From Podospora comata (Eukaryota; Ascomycota; Sordariomycetes; Sordariales; Podosporaceae), in contig CP071498.1 in NCBI GenBank assembly GCA_017354895.1, positions 2,728,001-2,792,000 of the forward strand: DNA of 64,000 nucleotides, given 5' to 3'. Position 1 is the first letter of the stretch. Every line of letters begins with the position of its first letter. The notes below the pieces were generated by a model that ran no database searches, was not told the origin of the DNA, and saw only the letters and a program-made list of their open reading frames with translations. A program made the position numbers and the translations under genes. This document shows, piece by piece, positions 43,514 through 54,357 of the stretch.

Positions 43514-45652
43514 TCACTGTCCATCCTCCAACACCCTCGTCCAATCCCACTTCCTCCACCTCTTTTTGAACCCCTCCACCCTCTCATCCCCCCTCGTCCA
43601 CCTCCCCTGCTTCTTAATCACAGCGACATCAGCATCCAACATCCCCCCAATGACCTCCCTAGCAAACCCATCCCCCCTCGGCCAACTCCCGCTATCCTCC
43701 ACCACATGTCCCAACCCCCCATCAAGCCCAAACCAAGCATGAAAATACGGCATCTCCTTTGCAATGCTCTTCCGGAACGCCATCCTCCCAAACCCGGGCT
43801 CCTTGCTCTTTTTGAGAGTATCAATCACCTTTTTGTGCTGGGACCACTCCTCCCCCGCGCTCATCATCGCTTCCCTGAAAAATGCCGGTGCCGTATCCCC
43901 TAGTTCGTAAGGGATGGGGACAGCAACCATAGCGGCGTGCTGCCTGCGCTGCGGGTTCGCGGCATTTTCGTAAAAAATGACTTCTCGTCCTTGGTCGTGA
44001 TACATCCTCGTCAGCGACTTCATGAAATTCCTCATCTCCTCCCACTCATCATCGTCGCATTCAAGGAGATTTGTTCGATGCGACAAAGGAACGATGACGG
44101 CTCCGCCTTCCGCACCCGTCAGCTCCGGAGCCGGCGCCAAAGTGAGATACGTCCTCGTACCCAAAGAAACAACCGGCGCCACCGGCAAGTTCCCCGGCGG
44201 GTTCTTCTCCTCGTGATAACACAACGGACAACTGTCCAATATCCGATTAAGCTTCTTGTACTCCGTCACAGCGACATTCTTCAGGCTCGAGTCAGTCTTG
44301 TGCACTCTCTTCGCCAATTTCTCCGCATTCTCATCCAGATACTCCAAATCATTGTCGAACTTCCCATCCTTGGCGATCCTCTCCGCCAGACGCATCCCTT
44401 CCCCGCCGGCTTCGCCTTTTGTACGGCGCTCTTCGCGGACCATGTCGTCCAGCGTCATCTCGTCGTTTTCCACCACTGTTCCGCGCTCAAGACCCCGTTT
44501 GTTGGTTACTGGTTTTACTTCCCCTCTTGACCCGCCGGCCAAGAGGCGCGAGTGGGAGGCGTCGAGGACTATGGCGTTGCTGGCTGCCTGGCCTGACTGG
44601 AACGCCGCCATGGCAGAGTTGAATTCTGCTTCCAGCTTGGGCACGTCGGGGGAGTTGCGGAGTTTGGCCTTCATGAGCTGGGCGCGGAGGCGGTTGAGGG
44701 CTGATTGATCCATGGGAGGGGCAGGGGCAATTTGGTCTTCGATTGAGACGCCTTGTTCCAGTTCGGCGGGGGGTTTGCTCAGGGCTGGGAAGCCAGGGGG
44801 TGGTGGTGCCTTCTTTTGGCTGGCGATTCTCTCCGCGTAGAGCTCCCCGGTTGGCTTCTCCTTGCCAATGTAGCCGCTTCCGTAGACCTTTCTCCTATCC
44901 ACTTCAATCTTTTCCTCTCGCGCATCGTCAAAATCCCGGAGACTGCCAAAGCGCTCAATCGCGACTTCGTCCACTGGCCGGCCGGTTTCCTCGGCGATGG
45001 TGTAGACAGCCTTGAGCTTCGTCATGCGCCATTGTGACCCGTCGTCGCCAAAGATGTATCTGACCTCCCGCGGCTTGCCGGTCTCTGGCTCCTCTGCCGG
45101 CTTATTGCTCGCCTCTTCCAGGCCCCTGTTTAGTTCCCGATGATGCAACACCCTCTTCGGCTCCTCCCTCACAGGCGAGGGACTTTTCCGTTTGTTACGC
45201 TGGACATAGTCAATATCCAGCGCAGACGGCGCCGTCATCCACGAGTCTCGGACCAATGACGACTTGGATTCACCCGGCGCGAGTTCCTCGTCTGGCAGTG
45301 GTAGGTCTTCTTTCGGGTCGGATGCTTTTAAATCCTTCGTGTCCTTCCCGCTGCGCCGGTGCCTGTCTCTGTCTCTGTCCCGGTCATCATCTCTATGCCG
45401 GTGTCGATGCCGCCTTGACTCGTCGTCCTCATCATCCCGGCGGTACCGCTTATGCCTGCGGCTCTCATCGTCTTGGTCGTCGCGTCGTCGTCTTCGATCG
45501 CTGTCTCTGTCGCGCTCTGTTGACCTGTCTCGTCTCGGCTCTCGATGGTGGTGTCTATGTTTTCTGTCTCTGCGCTCCTCCTTTTCCTTTTGGCGCTCAC
45601 GCTCGGCCCTTTCGGCAGCGAGAGACTTTTCAAAGTCTTCGAGGCTGTCCAT
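43514..45652 (-). CDS. CWF19: Cwf19-like splicing factor (CwfJ domains)
   Basis: Intronless, 712 residues from MDSLEDFEKSL at 45652; the frame is open 31 codons further up but the family start is the chosen one. N-terminus is Arg/Asp/His-rich with RD/RH repeats typical of splicing factors; mid-part holds DSWMTAPSALDID; the C-terminal third contains CPLCYHEE (CwfJ_C_1, HIT-like) and the final CwfJ_C_2 domain rich in Trp (EMPYFHAWFGLDGG). Member of the Cwf19/CWF19L2 family, which joins post-catalytic spliceosomes and aids lariat handling. Confidence 0.93.
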   Translation of the reverse strand: MDSLEDFEKSLAAERAERERQKEKEERRDRKHRHHHREPRRDRSTERDRDSDRRRRRDDQDDESRRHKRYRRDDEDDESRRHRHRHRDDDRDRDRDRHRRSGKDTKDLKASDPKEDLPLPDEELAPGESKSSLVRDSWMTAPSALDIDYVQRNKRKSPSPVREEPKRVLHHRELNRGLEEASNKPAEEPETGKPREVRYIFGDDGSQWRMTKLKAVYTIAEETGRPVDEVAIERFGSLRDFDDAREEKIEVDRRKVYGSGYIGKEKPTGELYAERIASQKKAPPPPGFPALSKPPAELEQGVSIEDQIAPAPPMDQSALNRLRAQLMKAKLRNSPDVPKLEAEFNSAMAAFQSGQAASNAIVLDASHSRLLAGGSRGEVKPVTNKRGLERGTVVENDEMTLDDMVREERRTKGEAGGEGMRLAERIAKDGKFDNDLEYLDENAEKLAKRVHKTDSSLKNVAVTEYKKLNRILDSCPLCYHEEKNPPGNLPVAPVVSLGTRTYLTLAPAPELTGAEGGAVIVPLSHRTNLLECDDDEWEEMRNFMKSLTRMYHDQGREVIFYENAANPQRRQHAAMVAVPIPYELGDTAPAFFREAMMSAGEEWSQHKKVIDTLKKSKEPGFGRMAFRKSIAKEMPYFHAWFGLDGGLGHVVEDSGSWPRGDGFAREVIGGMLDADVAVIKKQGRWTRGDERVEGFKKRWRKWDWTRVLEDGQ

Positions 45653-47405
45653 TTTCTGGGGTTGTTTGCTGGGGTTGATGGTGACGATGCATTGGAAATT
45701 TAAGAAGCCATAGCCGCCAGTGACGTCGAGAACTGGGAGCTCCATTCAAATGTGCACCGTGCACGACGCTAGGATTATAGCGCCGATGCTTAGTGGGGTA
45801 GGGGTTGTACACTAGGGGTTCCCCACTGTTGACTTCACTTTTTGGTGGCATCCTCCTCCACTGAACTCCAACATATTGAGTTGAGCAACACAGAAGTTGG
45901 GGACACAGCGGCAGTGCTGAAAGTATGTGCCATATCCTCTCATCATCTCGGAAGTGAATAAAAACTTCTGACCAACCACCTTTCCCCATCTCAAAACAAC
46001 TCCAACCTCCAAAGTGGCTGAGCAAAACGGGAAGTAACCTTTCCGTTCGGCAGAGCCCATCCCCAACCTTCAACCTGACGTTGCCTCCCGCTGTCAACCA
46101 CCTATGACTATCCGAGTTTATCTCTGTACCATTCCAAACCTCGTCTTCGGGTTGGTCTCAAGAGAAAAGGACGCTTATGACTAGCTTCATTGTCCCCAAC
46201 TCATGGCCGCCATGTGGCTTTATCCTCCAACAATGAATAGTCCCCTTCTGTTTTTGTTTCCACGTTTCAGGAATATCACGAGATGGTCCAGTTTTGCTCT
46301 TTGTCTCCCAGTACTCCCAATTATTTGTCTTCCCGGCAATCTTCATCATTGAGATATACTTGTCAGTGTGCAAGGAAGTACCTTGACCTAAAACCTCCGA
46401 CAGACCGGTTTCCTTCCGGGCCCGCCCTAACGCGGCCATCCCATCCCATCTCAGCCTCTTCCTGTGTTTCCGGGATTGAAACGTGCCGGTGTTGTGTCTG
46501 TCTGTCCTGACCAAATCTGCCGACCAGCCAGGTGATCTGCTTGTGTACTGTACCAAGTATCAAGCTTGCTAATCATCTCGAGCTGCGATGACTGATGTCT
46601 TTGCAGGAATTAATCAGGATTTAATATAGCTACGGGGCGCGCTGTGTATACTCGGATCCGATAGAGCTTGCTATATTCGGCTGTGAAGCTTTTATATATT
46701 TAACATTGGTGTTATTTTCGCCCTGCGCAAGTTTGAGATTTGATAGTATTTGTTATTGCAAGCGTTGTATTTAAGCAGATCATAGTCTCAATAGCTATTC
46801 TAATCATAGTAGCTCCCTTAATTTTGAGTGGGAAGATATACTGCGTAAGCGCCGGTAGGAACGGCAAATACCTTGGTGTCCTGTTGTGTCGTATGCATCT
46901 CAGTGGCGGGCCGGGGGACAAGAACTCAGCGCACCACCACACCATTCCCACCAAAAGCGGTTTCTCGGATTAAAATGGTCAAAAAATGGAGAGATTATCT
47001 CTGTGCCACGAGGCGACCGCGGTGGAATTGCGTCACTGTCGTTACACCGATATCTCTCGACGTAACTTCTCTTTCACACAGAACCGAGGGGTGATGATGA
47101 CTGTCGTGAAATCAGGCAACAGGTGAGAAAATGTAATGTATTAACCACAAAATTGAGAAGTGCATATTCCCAGCCCGTAAATCCCCCAACAAGTGCAAAA
47201 AAACAAAAACAAAAAAAAGATCCCAAAACGCCGATTTGCTTGTTCATTCCCATCATTAACCTTGATCCATCCATCCCACACAAGAGAAAAAAAAATTGAA
47301 AAATACACCCCAGGGTATAACCTAACATCAATTCCTATATCCCATCCCATCCATCTTCAACACCATTTTTATATCCTTCAATCAAAACCACCCAGCTACA
47401 CACCA
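45653..47405. other. Gene-free stretch
   Basis: 1.75 kb between the Cwf19 start and the 3' end of the DUF7053 gene. 46560-46860 is AT-richer. No supported gene, RNA or repeat. Confidence 0.5.
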
Positions 47406-48797
47406 TCAATATCCATACCGCTGCTGCGTATACTGCTGCCCTTGCTGCTGGTGCTGCTGCCCCCCACCCGGCTGCAAAGGCGAAGGAACCTTTGCGTAAT
47501 CAGCCGGGTTATACGCCGCATAAGGCGACTTCTGAATTGAATCATGCTTCCTCTGCCCCGTGTGATGCTCCTCATTCGTCTCCCTATGCGGCGCCAACTG
47601 CTGTTGCTGCCCTGGGTACCCCCCTTTCAGATCAGGGTTCGGAGACGTGATGCTTGACTGATAACTCGCCGGGCGTGAACCCGCATTCGACCACTGGCCC
47701 TGCTGCGAGTGTGGACTGCCGTGGTTGGTGGGGGGGCGGTTTGGATCAACTAATGACTCCCGGTTAGCTGAGCTCGGTGTGGGTTGCGGTGAAGGCAATG
47801 GTGAATTAAATTTCGGGGTGCACTGACCGTTGGCAAAGACAAAGTCGCCAGGCATTTCGACGGCAAAGTTGTTGTTGTGGTTGTTGTTGTTGTTGGTTTG
47901 GCCGGCCTCTACGCCGGGGAGTTCCTGGGGGCCGTTATCATGGGGGATTTGCCCGTATTGGGGTGGTTGTTGCTGCTGTTGCTGGGCTGCTTGGATTTGT
48001 TGCTGGAGACCCCCCGGCCCTTGAGAGCCTGCCGTGCCGGGTCGTCCGTAGGGGTTGTGCACTGATGTGACTCTGGGGATTTGGTACGGCATTCTTGGTG
48101 AGTGCATCTGCGGCGGGGTGCTGCCGCCGTTGATAGACGGTGAGTAGTGAAGACTGGAAGGAGACGGCAATGGTGATCGTACAGTGTTGCGTCTGTCGGC
48201 TGGGTTGAGCGTCTTCAGCTTTCCGTCCTCAATCATGGCCGACAGCACACCGGCATCCAGCAGCTCGGCCTTCTTGATCATCCTCTGCACCATTTCGGCC
48301 GACGCCTTCTTCATCTGAGACCTGACATAGCTGACCATGGTGACGTTGCACTTGATTTCGATGTCCTCGCGGAGGTAGAGTCCGTCCGAAGGTACGCCTA
48401 ATGCTTTGAGGCCAATCTCTGGCACCTCGGGGGGCTCGACACCGGGTTGGTTACCCGCGATGCGATAGGTGCTGCGCATGTCGATATTCATGGGCGCGTA
48501 GACGTGTGTTTGAAGCCCCCAGGGCATATCGTGAAAGCAGCCGTTGAACTTGATAGTCGAGGATCCCATCTTGCCTATTCCAGGCACGAGCTGGAGGCGC
48601 TCCGTGATCTCATACCAAGTCGAGTAATACTCATCGGTCTCGGCATTTTGAGGCGCCGCGATGGGCTTGTGGTCGATAACCAGCGGGTTGAGCGTGATGA
48701 CTTCTGAATGGGAATGAAGAATATCAATGGCGAGTTGGCGGGGGATAAAGCCCGGGATGGGCGTGATGACAGTGAAGGTGTCCTTCTTCCGCAACAT
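47406..48797 (-). CDS. DUF7053 domain protein
   Basis: Intronless, 463 residues. The N-terminal ~190 residues (KDTFTVITPIPGFIPRQLA, TWYEITERLQLVPG, CFHDMPWGLQTHVYAP) match the fungal DUF7053 fold, probably SRPBCC-like. The C-terminal 250 residues are disordered with poly-Gln, poly-Asn and Pro/Ser stretches, the usual layout of the family. Function unknown; low-complexity tail suggests a regulatory or condensate-forming role, which is inference only. Confidence 0.88.
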   Translation of the reverse strand: MLRKKDTFTVITPIPGFIPRQLAIDILHSHSEVITLNPLVIDHKPIAAPQNAETDEYYSTWYEITERLQLVPGIGKMGSSTIKFNGCFHDMPWGLQTHVYAPMNIDMRSTYRIAGNQPGVEPPEVPEIGLKALGVPSDGLYLREDIEIKCNVTMVSYVRSQMKKASAEMVQRMIKKAELLDAGVLSAMIEDGKLKTLNPADRRNTVRSPLPSPSSLHYSPSINGGSTPPQMHSPRMPYQIPRVTSVHNPYGRPGTAGSQGPGGLQQQIQAAQQQQQQPPQYGQIPHDNGPQELPGVEAGQTNNNNNHNNNFAVEMPGDFVFANGQCTPKFNSPLPSPQPTPSSANRESLVDPNRPPTNHGSPHSQQGQWSNAGSRPASYQSSITSPNPDLKGGYPGQQQQLAPHRETNEEHHTGQRKHDSIQKSPYAAYNPADYAKVPSPLQPGGGQQHQQQGQQYTQQRYGY

Positions 48798-49938
48798 GGC
48801 GAATGAGTTGGTCCTGAACTCTTACGGTTGTGTGAGAGAATAAAAGTTGGATATACAGTTCGCGATGGTGATGTGAGCGATTACCCGTTCCAAGTTGTTA
48901 GTTCTGGGGGATGCAGAATGGAAAACTAGAATAAAGCTGTCAGGTCGGCATGGGATAAAATGGTACAACAAAGAAGCTGTGGTAGTATCAAAGAGGGGAG
49001 AGGGCGTGGGAAGCGGGTTGATCGGATGGGACCTGGGGTTTCTTGAACAAACGGCTGGGCTCTGGGCGGCCCTCGCTGTGAGTGGTTGAAGCTGCAGGAC
49101 TGTTGGTCGCTCCCTGCTGGGCAGATGGGACCGGGACGTCTGCTCAGCCCAAAGAGGCCGGCCCAAAGCCGCCAGTCGCTCAATTCCCCCGCCAAGTGAC
49201 AAGGTCAATCAACCATCTGGGCTGGGACTCGGAGACCCTTTGTCCCGGAGAGCCGTCCAGCACGATGACGTGAGACGGACGGCCGCGCCTCTTGTACGTA
49301 CTACTTAATCGAGTAGTTTGCCATGCTGCTCTCTATCACTGCCCTCCTCTACATCCTCTACATCCTCTACATCCTCTACATCCTCTACATCCTCTACATC
49401 CTCTACATCCTGTGATGAAGTAATGAAACATGGACAAAAGCTCAGTCCTTCGTATGGGTAACTTGAGACAAGCTGGTGGTTTTGATCGCTGGTCAAGCTC
49501 TTTAGTGTGAGAACCGTTAATGCTGTTGGGTCCACTTGACCCAAACGTGGAGGCCCTTGGGTTTTTTGAATGTTTGCCATGTGCGAGGAACCAGTGCACT
49601 GTCTTCCATGCCCGTGTAACCGAAAGTTGGGAGACGTGTCGCCAGCCGTTTTGTCAAGAGGCATATAATTCATGTCGGTGGTGAGCATGAGCCCTCTGTT
49701 GATAATATAAGTGATAGATTCTGATAGGTCCCGAGTATCTGATACCCACGGACACATGGAACACTGACTGTTGACATTTCCATGCATCCATGCCGGGCTG
49801 GAGGCTCTACAGTGGGGCACAGTGAATTTAGCGTTGCGGTGGAAGCCCTCCCAAGTTTTGTTTGCCCCACCATGCTCGGAACCCCGCCGTCGGTTTGATT
49901 CTGTCACCATCCCAAAAACAACCAACCATACCACAACA
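48798..49938. other. Divergent intergenic region
   Basis: 1.1 kb between divergent DUF7053 and GPN1 genes. Holds the 9-bp minisatellite listed below; otherwise nothing recognised. Confidence 0.5.
49347..49409 (+). repeat. 9-bp minisatellite (CTCTACATC)7
   Basis: Seven perfect tandem copies, 63 bp, about 530 bp upstream of GPN1. Because the unit is a multiple of three it opens a minus frame of Glu-Asp-Val repeats, which is not taken as a gene. Confidence 0.95.
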
Positions 49939-51182
49939 ATGGCATCGACATCAGCAGACCCGGCGCAAACGCCAGAGACCAAGCCCCCCGTCGCCATCGT
50001 GGTGATTGGCATGGCAGGTTCGTGATGTGCGCCTCCGTTCCTTTCCCACCTTTCCACTAATCCAACATGACAGGCTCGGGCAAGACGACCTTCATGCAGA
50101 GAATCAACGCCTACCTCCACGAGAAGAAACAACCACCATACGTCATGAACCTCGATCCCGCCATCACCCACTCCCCCTTCCAGGCCAACATCGACATCCG
50201 CGACTCAGTCAACTACAAGAAGGTGATGGAAGAGTACAAGCTTGGCCCAAACGGAGGCATCATGACGTCTCTGAATCTCTTCGCCACAAAGGTTGACCAA
50301 GTCATGGGGATTCTCGAGAAGCGCGCCAAGCCCAACCCGGACAACCCTGCCCAAAAGCCCATCGATAAGATCCTCGTCGATACGCCCGGTCAGATCGAAG
50401 TGTTTGTCTGGTCAGCTTCGGGCACAATTCTTCTGGAGTCGCTCGCATCATCGTTCCCCACCGTCATCGCCTACGTAATCGACACCCCGCGCACGAGCTC
50501 AACGTCGACCTTTATGAGCAACATGCTTTATGCCTGCAGTATTCTCTACAAGATGAAGCTGCCCATGATCTTGGTGTTCAACAAGGCCGACGCGAAGGAC
50601 CCATCCTTCGCCAAGGAGTGGATGACGGACTACGAAGCCTTCCAGGCTGCTCTTGCCGAGGATGAGAACAGCAATGCCTTTGGTGGTGTAGAGGGAGGGG
50701 ACGGTGCTGGGAGCGGGTATATGGGCGGTCTTATCAACAGTATGAGCCTGATGCTCGAGGAGTTCTACTCTCACCTCAGCGTCGTCGGCGTCAGTTCGCT
50801 CCTCGGTACTGGTATCGATGAATTCTTTGAGGCCGTTGCGGAAAAGGCAGAGGAGTTCAAGAAGGACTACCAGCCAGAACTGGACCGGAGGCGCGAGGAG
50901 CGGGAGAAGAACAAGGAGAAGCAGCGCGAAAAGCAGCTTGCCAAGATGATGACTGACATGAACATGGGCGACTCATCCATTTCCAAGGCTGTGGCCGATC
51001 TCAAGGCTGGCGACGAGGACGAGAAGGACGCCCCGACTCTGAGCTCTGACGAAGACGAAGACGATATCGACATTGACGAGGATGACCAAGAAGGGCTGCA
51101 AGCTAGATACTCGGCCGCCATGCAGTCGGACTCTGTTGAGACGGATGCTAGCTTTGCAAAGTATATTTACTCTCAGCGCTAG
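49939..51182 (+). CDS. NPA3: GPN-loop GTPase 1 (Npa3)
   Basis: Two exons, 49939-50017 and 50074-51182 (intron 56 nt, splitting the P-loop codon), 395 residues. Walker A GMAGSGKTT, the family-defining GPN motif ([12 protein letters not shown]), DTPGQIEVF (G3) and FNKAD (G4) are all present. Acidic, Ser-rich C-terminus. Npa3/GPN1 dimerises with GPN3 and promotes assembly and nuclear import of RNA polymerase II; the RPB12 gene lies convergently 300 bp away. Confidence 0.96.
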
Positions 51183-51485
51183 GCGCACATGAATAAAAGA
51201 GACTGGGCAGTGGGAGGAATAAAGGGTATATTTAGCATTTGACTCGGCGTTTAGACATGATACCAGGGTGTTTTTGGTAGCGGAAAAAGACGAAATTAAG
51301 TTTTCACGACCAGACTATATTCTGTTCCTGTCCAATGTATCCCCAACGCCATGATGTGCAAAATGCTGTTCCTGCCACCGAGCCGTAGCCATCCCCTCGT
51401 AAGGTATTATCTACGGCAGCTCCATCTTTGTTCCTCAATCCCATTCGTGTTTCTTAGTTTTCGTTCGCCTGAGTGTACGAATCGA
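51183..51485. other. Convergent 3' regions
   Basis: 303 bp shared by the 3' ends of GPN1 and RPB12. No other feature seen. Confidence 0.6.
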
Positions 51486-51760
51486 TCACCGAGCCTCGAA
51501 CTGAACCATTCTATACACGAGATTTGTCAGCGTTTTGAGCGATGGACGGGGGAGAGGGGAGGGGGATGAACAAACCTTCTGGTGCGCTCCTTGTAGAGGA
51601 CACGGGCACCGCACTTTTGGCAGCGGATGGGAGCGCCCTTTTCGAGGGGGACGCGGACGGCGCAGTCGCCGCAGCGGTAGATCATTGTGCCCGAGCTGGC
51701 GGCGACGTCGTCGCGCTGGGAGAAGGCGCCCGAGGGGGCTTCGTAGTCTTGGCCGGACAT
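51486..51760 (-). CDS. RPC10: RNA polymerase I/II/III subunit RPABC4 (Rpb12)
   Basis: Two exons, 51760-51576 and a 25-nt last exon 51510-51486 (intron 65 nt, GTTTGT...TATAG), 69 residues. The zinc ribbon is YRCGDC...IRCQKCG, followed by KERTRRMVQFEAR, the invariant C-terminus of Rpb12. Without the tiny last exon the frame would run into unrelated residues, so the splice is firmly supported by homology. Confidence 0.96.
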
Positions 51761-52258
51761 TTCTTTTTCCTGGTTGACGACGGTGAGTGATTGGGTGTGA
51801 GTGATTGCTTGGGAAGTGCGATGGGCTGTTTGTGGATGAGATGGTTGACGATAGCGAATGGATGGACGGAGTGGAGGGGCTCTATCAAAGACAGGTTGAT
51901 GCGCGCGCTGACTGACGGGAGAGCAGCAGCAAGGCAGAAAAAAAGGCGGAGGGGGGCGGCAAAACCTTTGGCGGTGGGAAACGGACGGTGAAACAGCAGG
52001 GATCACGTGGTAGTTTGGGGTGATTGACAGGGGGTTTCCGGCAGGCAAGGAGACCCCGGGAGACGACGCTATCGGGAATTGAGACCCGGGGAAGGCTGCT
52101 GTCAGGTGAACCTTGACAGCAGTTACTTCCCTTGAACAACAAACGACTAAATACTGTATATTATTTTTTTCGTATAAATTCTTGATACCCCAGACCTTTC
52201 ACGGCTGGCATACCTCAAACATAACCATCCTTACTCTCCCTCAGCAACAAAACAACCC
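51761..52258. promoter_or_regulatory. Divergent promoter RPB12 / HIT-family gene
   Basis: 498 bp between divergent start codons; an AT-rich patch at 52148-52185 precedes the HIT gene. Specific sites not identified. Confidence 0.45.
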
Positions 52259-52897
52259 ATGTCCTCCAACGACAACCCCCCATCACCACCCACCCAACCA
52301 CTCCCCTCCCCCTCAACCTTCGACACCACCACCTCCCCCTCTCAAGAAACCGACTGCCCCTTCTGTCACATCTCCCTCACCTACCCCCCCTACCCCCCAT
52401 CCTCCCCCCCGCCCCCTGATTCCCTCTCCCCAACCCTAACCCATCCCCACCCATCAACCCACCTGATCCTCTCCACCCCCCTTTTGATCGCCTTCCTCGA
52501 CATAATGCCCCTCTCTGTAGGCCATCTCCTCCTCTGCCCCCGCGCCCACCGCCCAAAACTAACAGACGTCACCCCCGCCGAATCCGCCGAGCTGGGGAAA
52601 TACCTCCGGATCCTCTCGACAGCAGTCTCCAAAGCGACAGGCATCAAGGACTGGAACGTGGTACAAAACAACGGAGCAGCGGCGGCGCAGGTGGTGCCCC
52701 ATTGCCATTTTCACGTTATCCCCAGGCCAGAACTAAGGGATAAGAGGAATGAGAGGTTTACTAGTACCATGTTTGGGCGTGGGCAGAGGGATGAGTTGGA
52801 TGAGGAGGAAGGGGAGAAGCTGGCGGGGGAGATTAGGGAGATGGTGAGGGTGGTGGTGAGGGATGATGAGGAGAGGGAGGGGAGGGGCAAGTTGTAG
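52259..52897 (+). CDS. HIT-family nucleotide hydrolase/transferase
   Basis: Intronless, 212 residues. A Pro/Ser/Thr-rich N-terminus leads to CPFC (zinc-binding pair common in HIT proteins), SVGHLLLCPRAH, NNGAAAAQVVPHCHFHVIPRP with the HxHxH histidine triad, and an acidic C-terminus. Probably acts on AMP-linked or dinucleotide substrates like Hint/Fhit enzymes; the exact substrate is unknown. The Pro-rich insert between the Cys pair and the core is longer than usual. Confidence 0.92.
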   Translation: MSSNDNPPSPPTQPLPSPSTFDTTTSPSQETDCPFCHISLTYPPYPPSSPPPPDSLSPTLTHPHPSTHLILSTPLLIAFLDIMPLSVGHLLLCPRAHRPKLTDVTPAESAELGKYLRILSTAVSKATGIKDWNVVQNNGAAAAQVVPHCHFHVIPRPELRDKRNERFTSTMFGRGQRDELDEEEGEKLAGEIREMVRVVVRDDEEREGRGKL

Positions 52898-53213
52898 GGG
52901 GGGATATGAGCATGGATATGTGTGTTGATGGTGGGCTTGGATCAGCATGATGAAGCTATCATGTGTTGGGCGCGGAACGAGGAAGCGAGGTGTGCGTTGA
53001 GATACCCCCTTGTTGTATTTGGCGTTGAAAGTTCCATGAGAAAAGGCCCCGGGGCGATCTAGTGGAGGATGGAAACATGGCGGCGCGAAAATAGCAGGAC
53101 AATTTCCCAAAGGCTAAACACTCCGCTGAAGATAAGAGTTCTCGATTGAAAATCCCCCGCCCCCCTAAGCTACATAGCTGCCAACAAACAAGCGCAACTC
53201 GTCCGTCTCAAAT
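52898..53213. other. Convergent 3' regions
   Basis: 316 bp between the HIT and aldo-keto reductase 3' ends; nothing recognised. Confidence 0.6.
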
Positions 53214-54357
53214 CTACTCATCATCCCCAAAGAAAACCTTGATCGGCAACCAATCATCCCCACACACCTTGAACCGGTCAGGAATAGCATCAATCTTCTT
53301 GACCTCCTCCTCAGTCAACTCCCAATCATCCAGCTCAAAGTTGGCCTTGATCCTCGACTCAGTGACGCTCTTGGGCAGGACACTCCACCCCTTTTGAACC
53401 CCCCACGCGAGCAGCACCTGCTGCGGCGTCTTGCCTTTAGCTTCAGCAATAGCCTTGATCGTGTCGTTGGTGTACAACGGCGAGTCACTGCTTCCGAGAG
53501 GGGAGTACCCCGACGAGTGAATCCCCTTGGCCGTGTTGTAGGCGACCAGCTTAGAGGAGGGGTTGCCAGGGTGAAGTTCGATTTGGTTGACGGCCGGGAC
53601 CATCTTTTCTCTCCATCAGCGACCGTTATCTCTCGAGATGGAATCAAAAAGAATGAACGTACCTTGCAAGAAGGATCATCAAGAAGCCTCTCCAGGTTCT
53701 TAATCCCAAAATTACTAACCCCGATAGCCTTCACCTTCCCCGTCTCCACCAGCTTCTGCATCTCCCTCCAGGTATCGACAAAATCCCAATCCTGATACAC
53801 CTCCCCCTTGCCCTCATTCTCCCCCTGCCTCTCCGGATCAATACTCGCCGGCCAGTGCACCAAGAACAAATCGACATACTCCACCCCCAAGTTCTCCAGG
53901 CTCTTCTCCAATCCCTCCCTCACCCTCTTGTGCCAGGGGTTGTCCAGCTTGGTCGTCAGCCAGATCTCTTCCCGGGGGACGCCAGACGCCTTGATCCCCT
54001 GCCCGACTTCCTTCTCGTTGCGATACCCAAAGGCCGTGTCAATGTGGCGGTATCCATTCCGAAGAGCCGCCTCAACCGCCTTTCCGACCTCGCCGGGGGA
54101 GGACTGCCAGGTTCCGAGGCCGATGGCTGGGATGGAGAGACCTGGGACGTTGAGGGGGTACCGTTTGCTAAAAGTGAACGTTAGTTAAGGCGGCGAAAGG
54201 GAAGAGAGCGGGAAACATACGTTGTCTTCTTAGTCGAAGCCATTGTTGCTAGCGAACGCGAGATGGCCGGGTATGAGTAAATGGAAGACGAAGATCGAAA
54301 AGGGCGGAGAGTTGTCCTGGCTACTTGTCTGGGAATTGGTCTCAGAATAGAGAGCAT
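53214..54357 (-). CDS. Aldo-keto reductase with in-frame mitochondrial presequence
   Basis: Three exons: 54357-54221, 54167-53663, 53603-53214 (introns 53 and 59 nt), 343 residues from the ATG at 54357, or 305 from the in-frame ATG at 54243. The first 38 residues (MLSILRPIPRQVARTTLRPF) have five Arg in the first 18 residues and no acid, like a matrix-targeting peptide, and precede the ordinary AKR start MASTKKTT. Catalytic tetrad by family position: Asp and Tyr in HIDTAFGYRNE, Lys in TTKLDNPWH, His in LFLVHWP. NADPH-binding KSVTESRI near the C-terminus. Reduces carbonyls; substrate unknown. Confidence 0.93.

Noticed and set aside
49305-50171. Minus-strand frame of 288 codons ending in Glu-Asp-Val repeats
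   Set aside because: Created by the 9-bp minisatellite and overlaps the GPN1 start; no domain.
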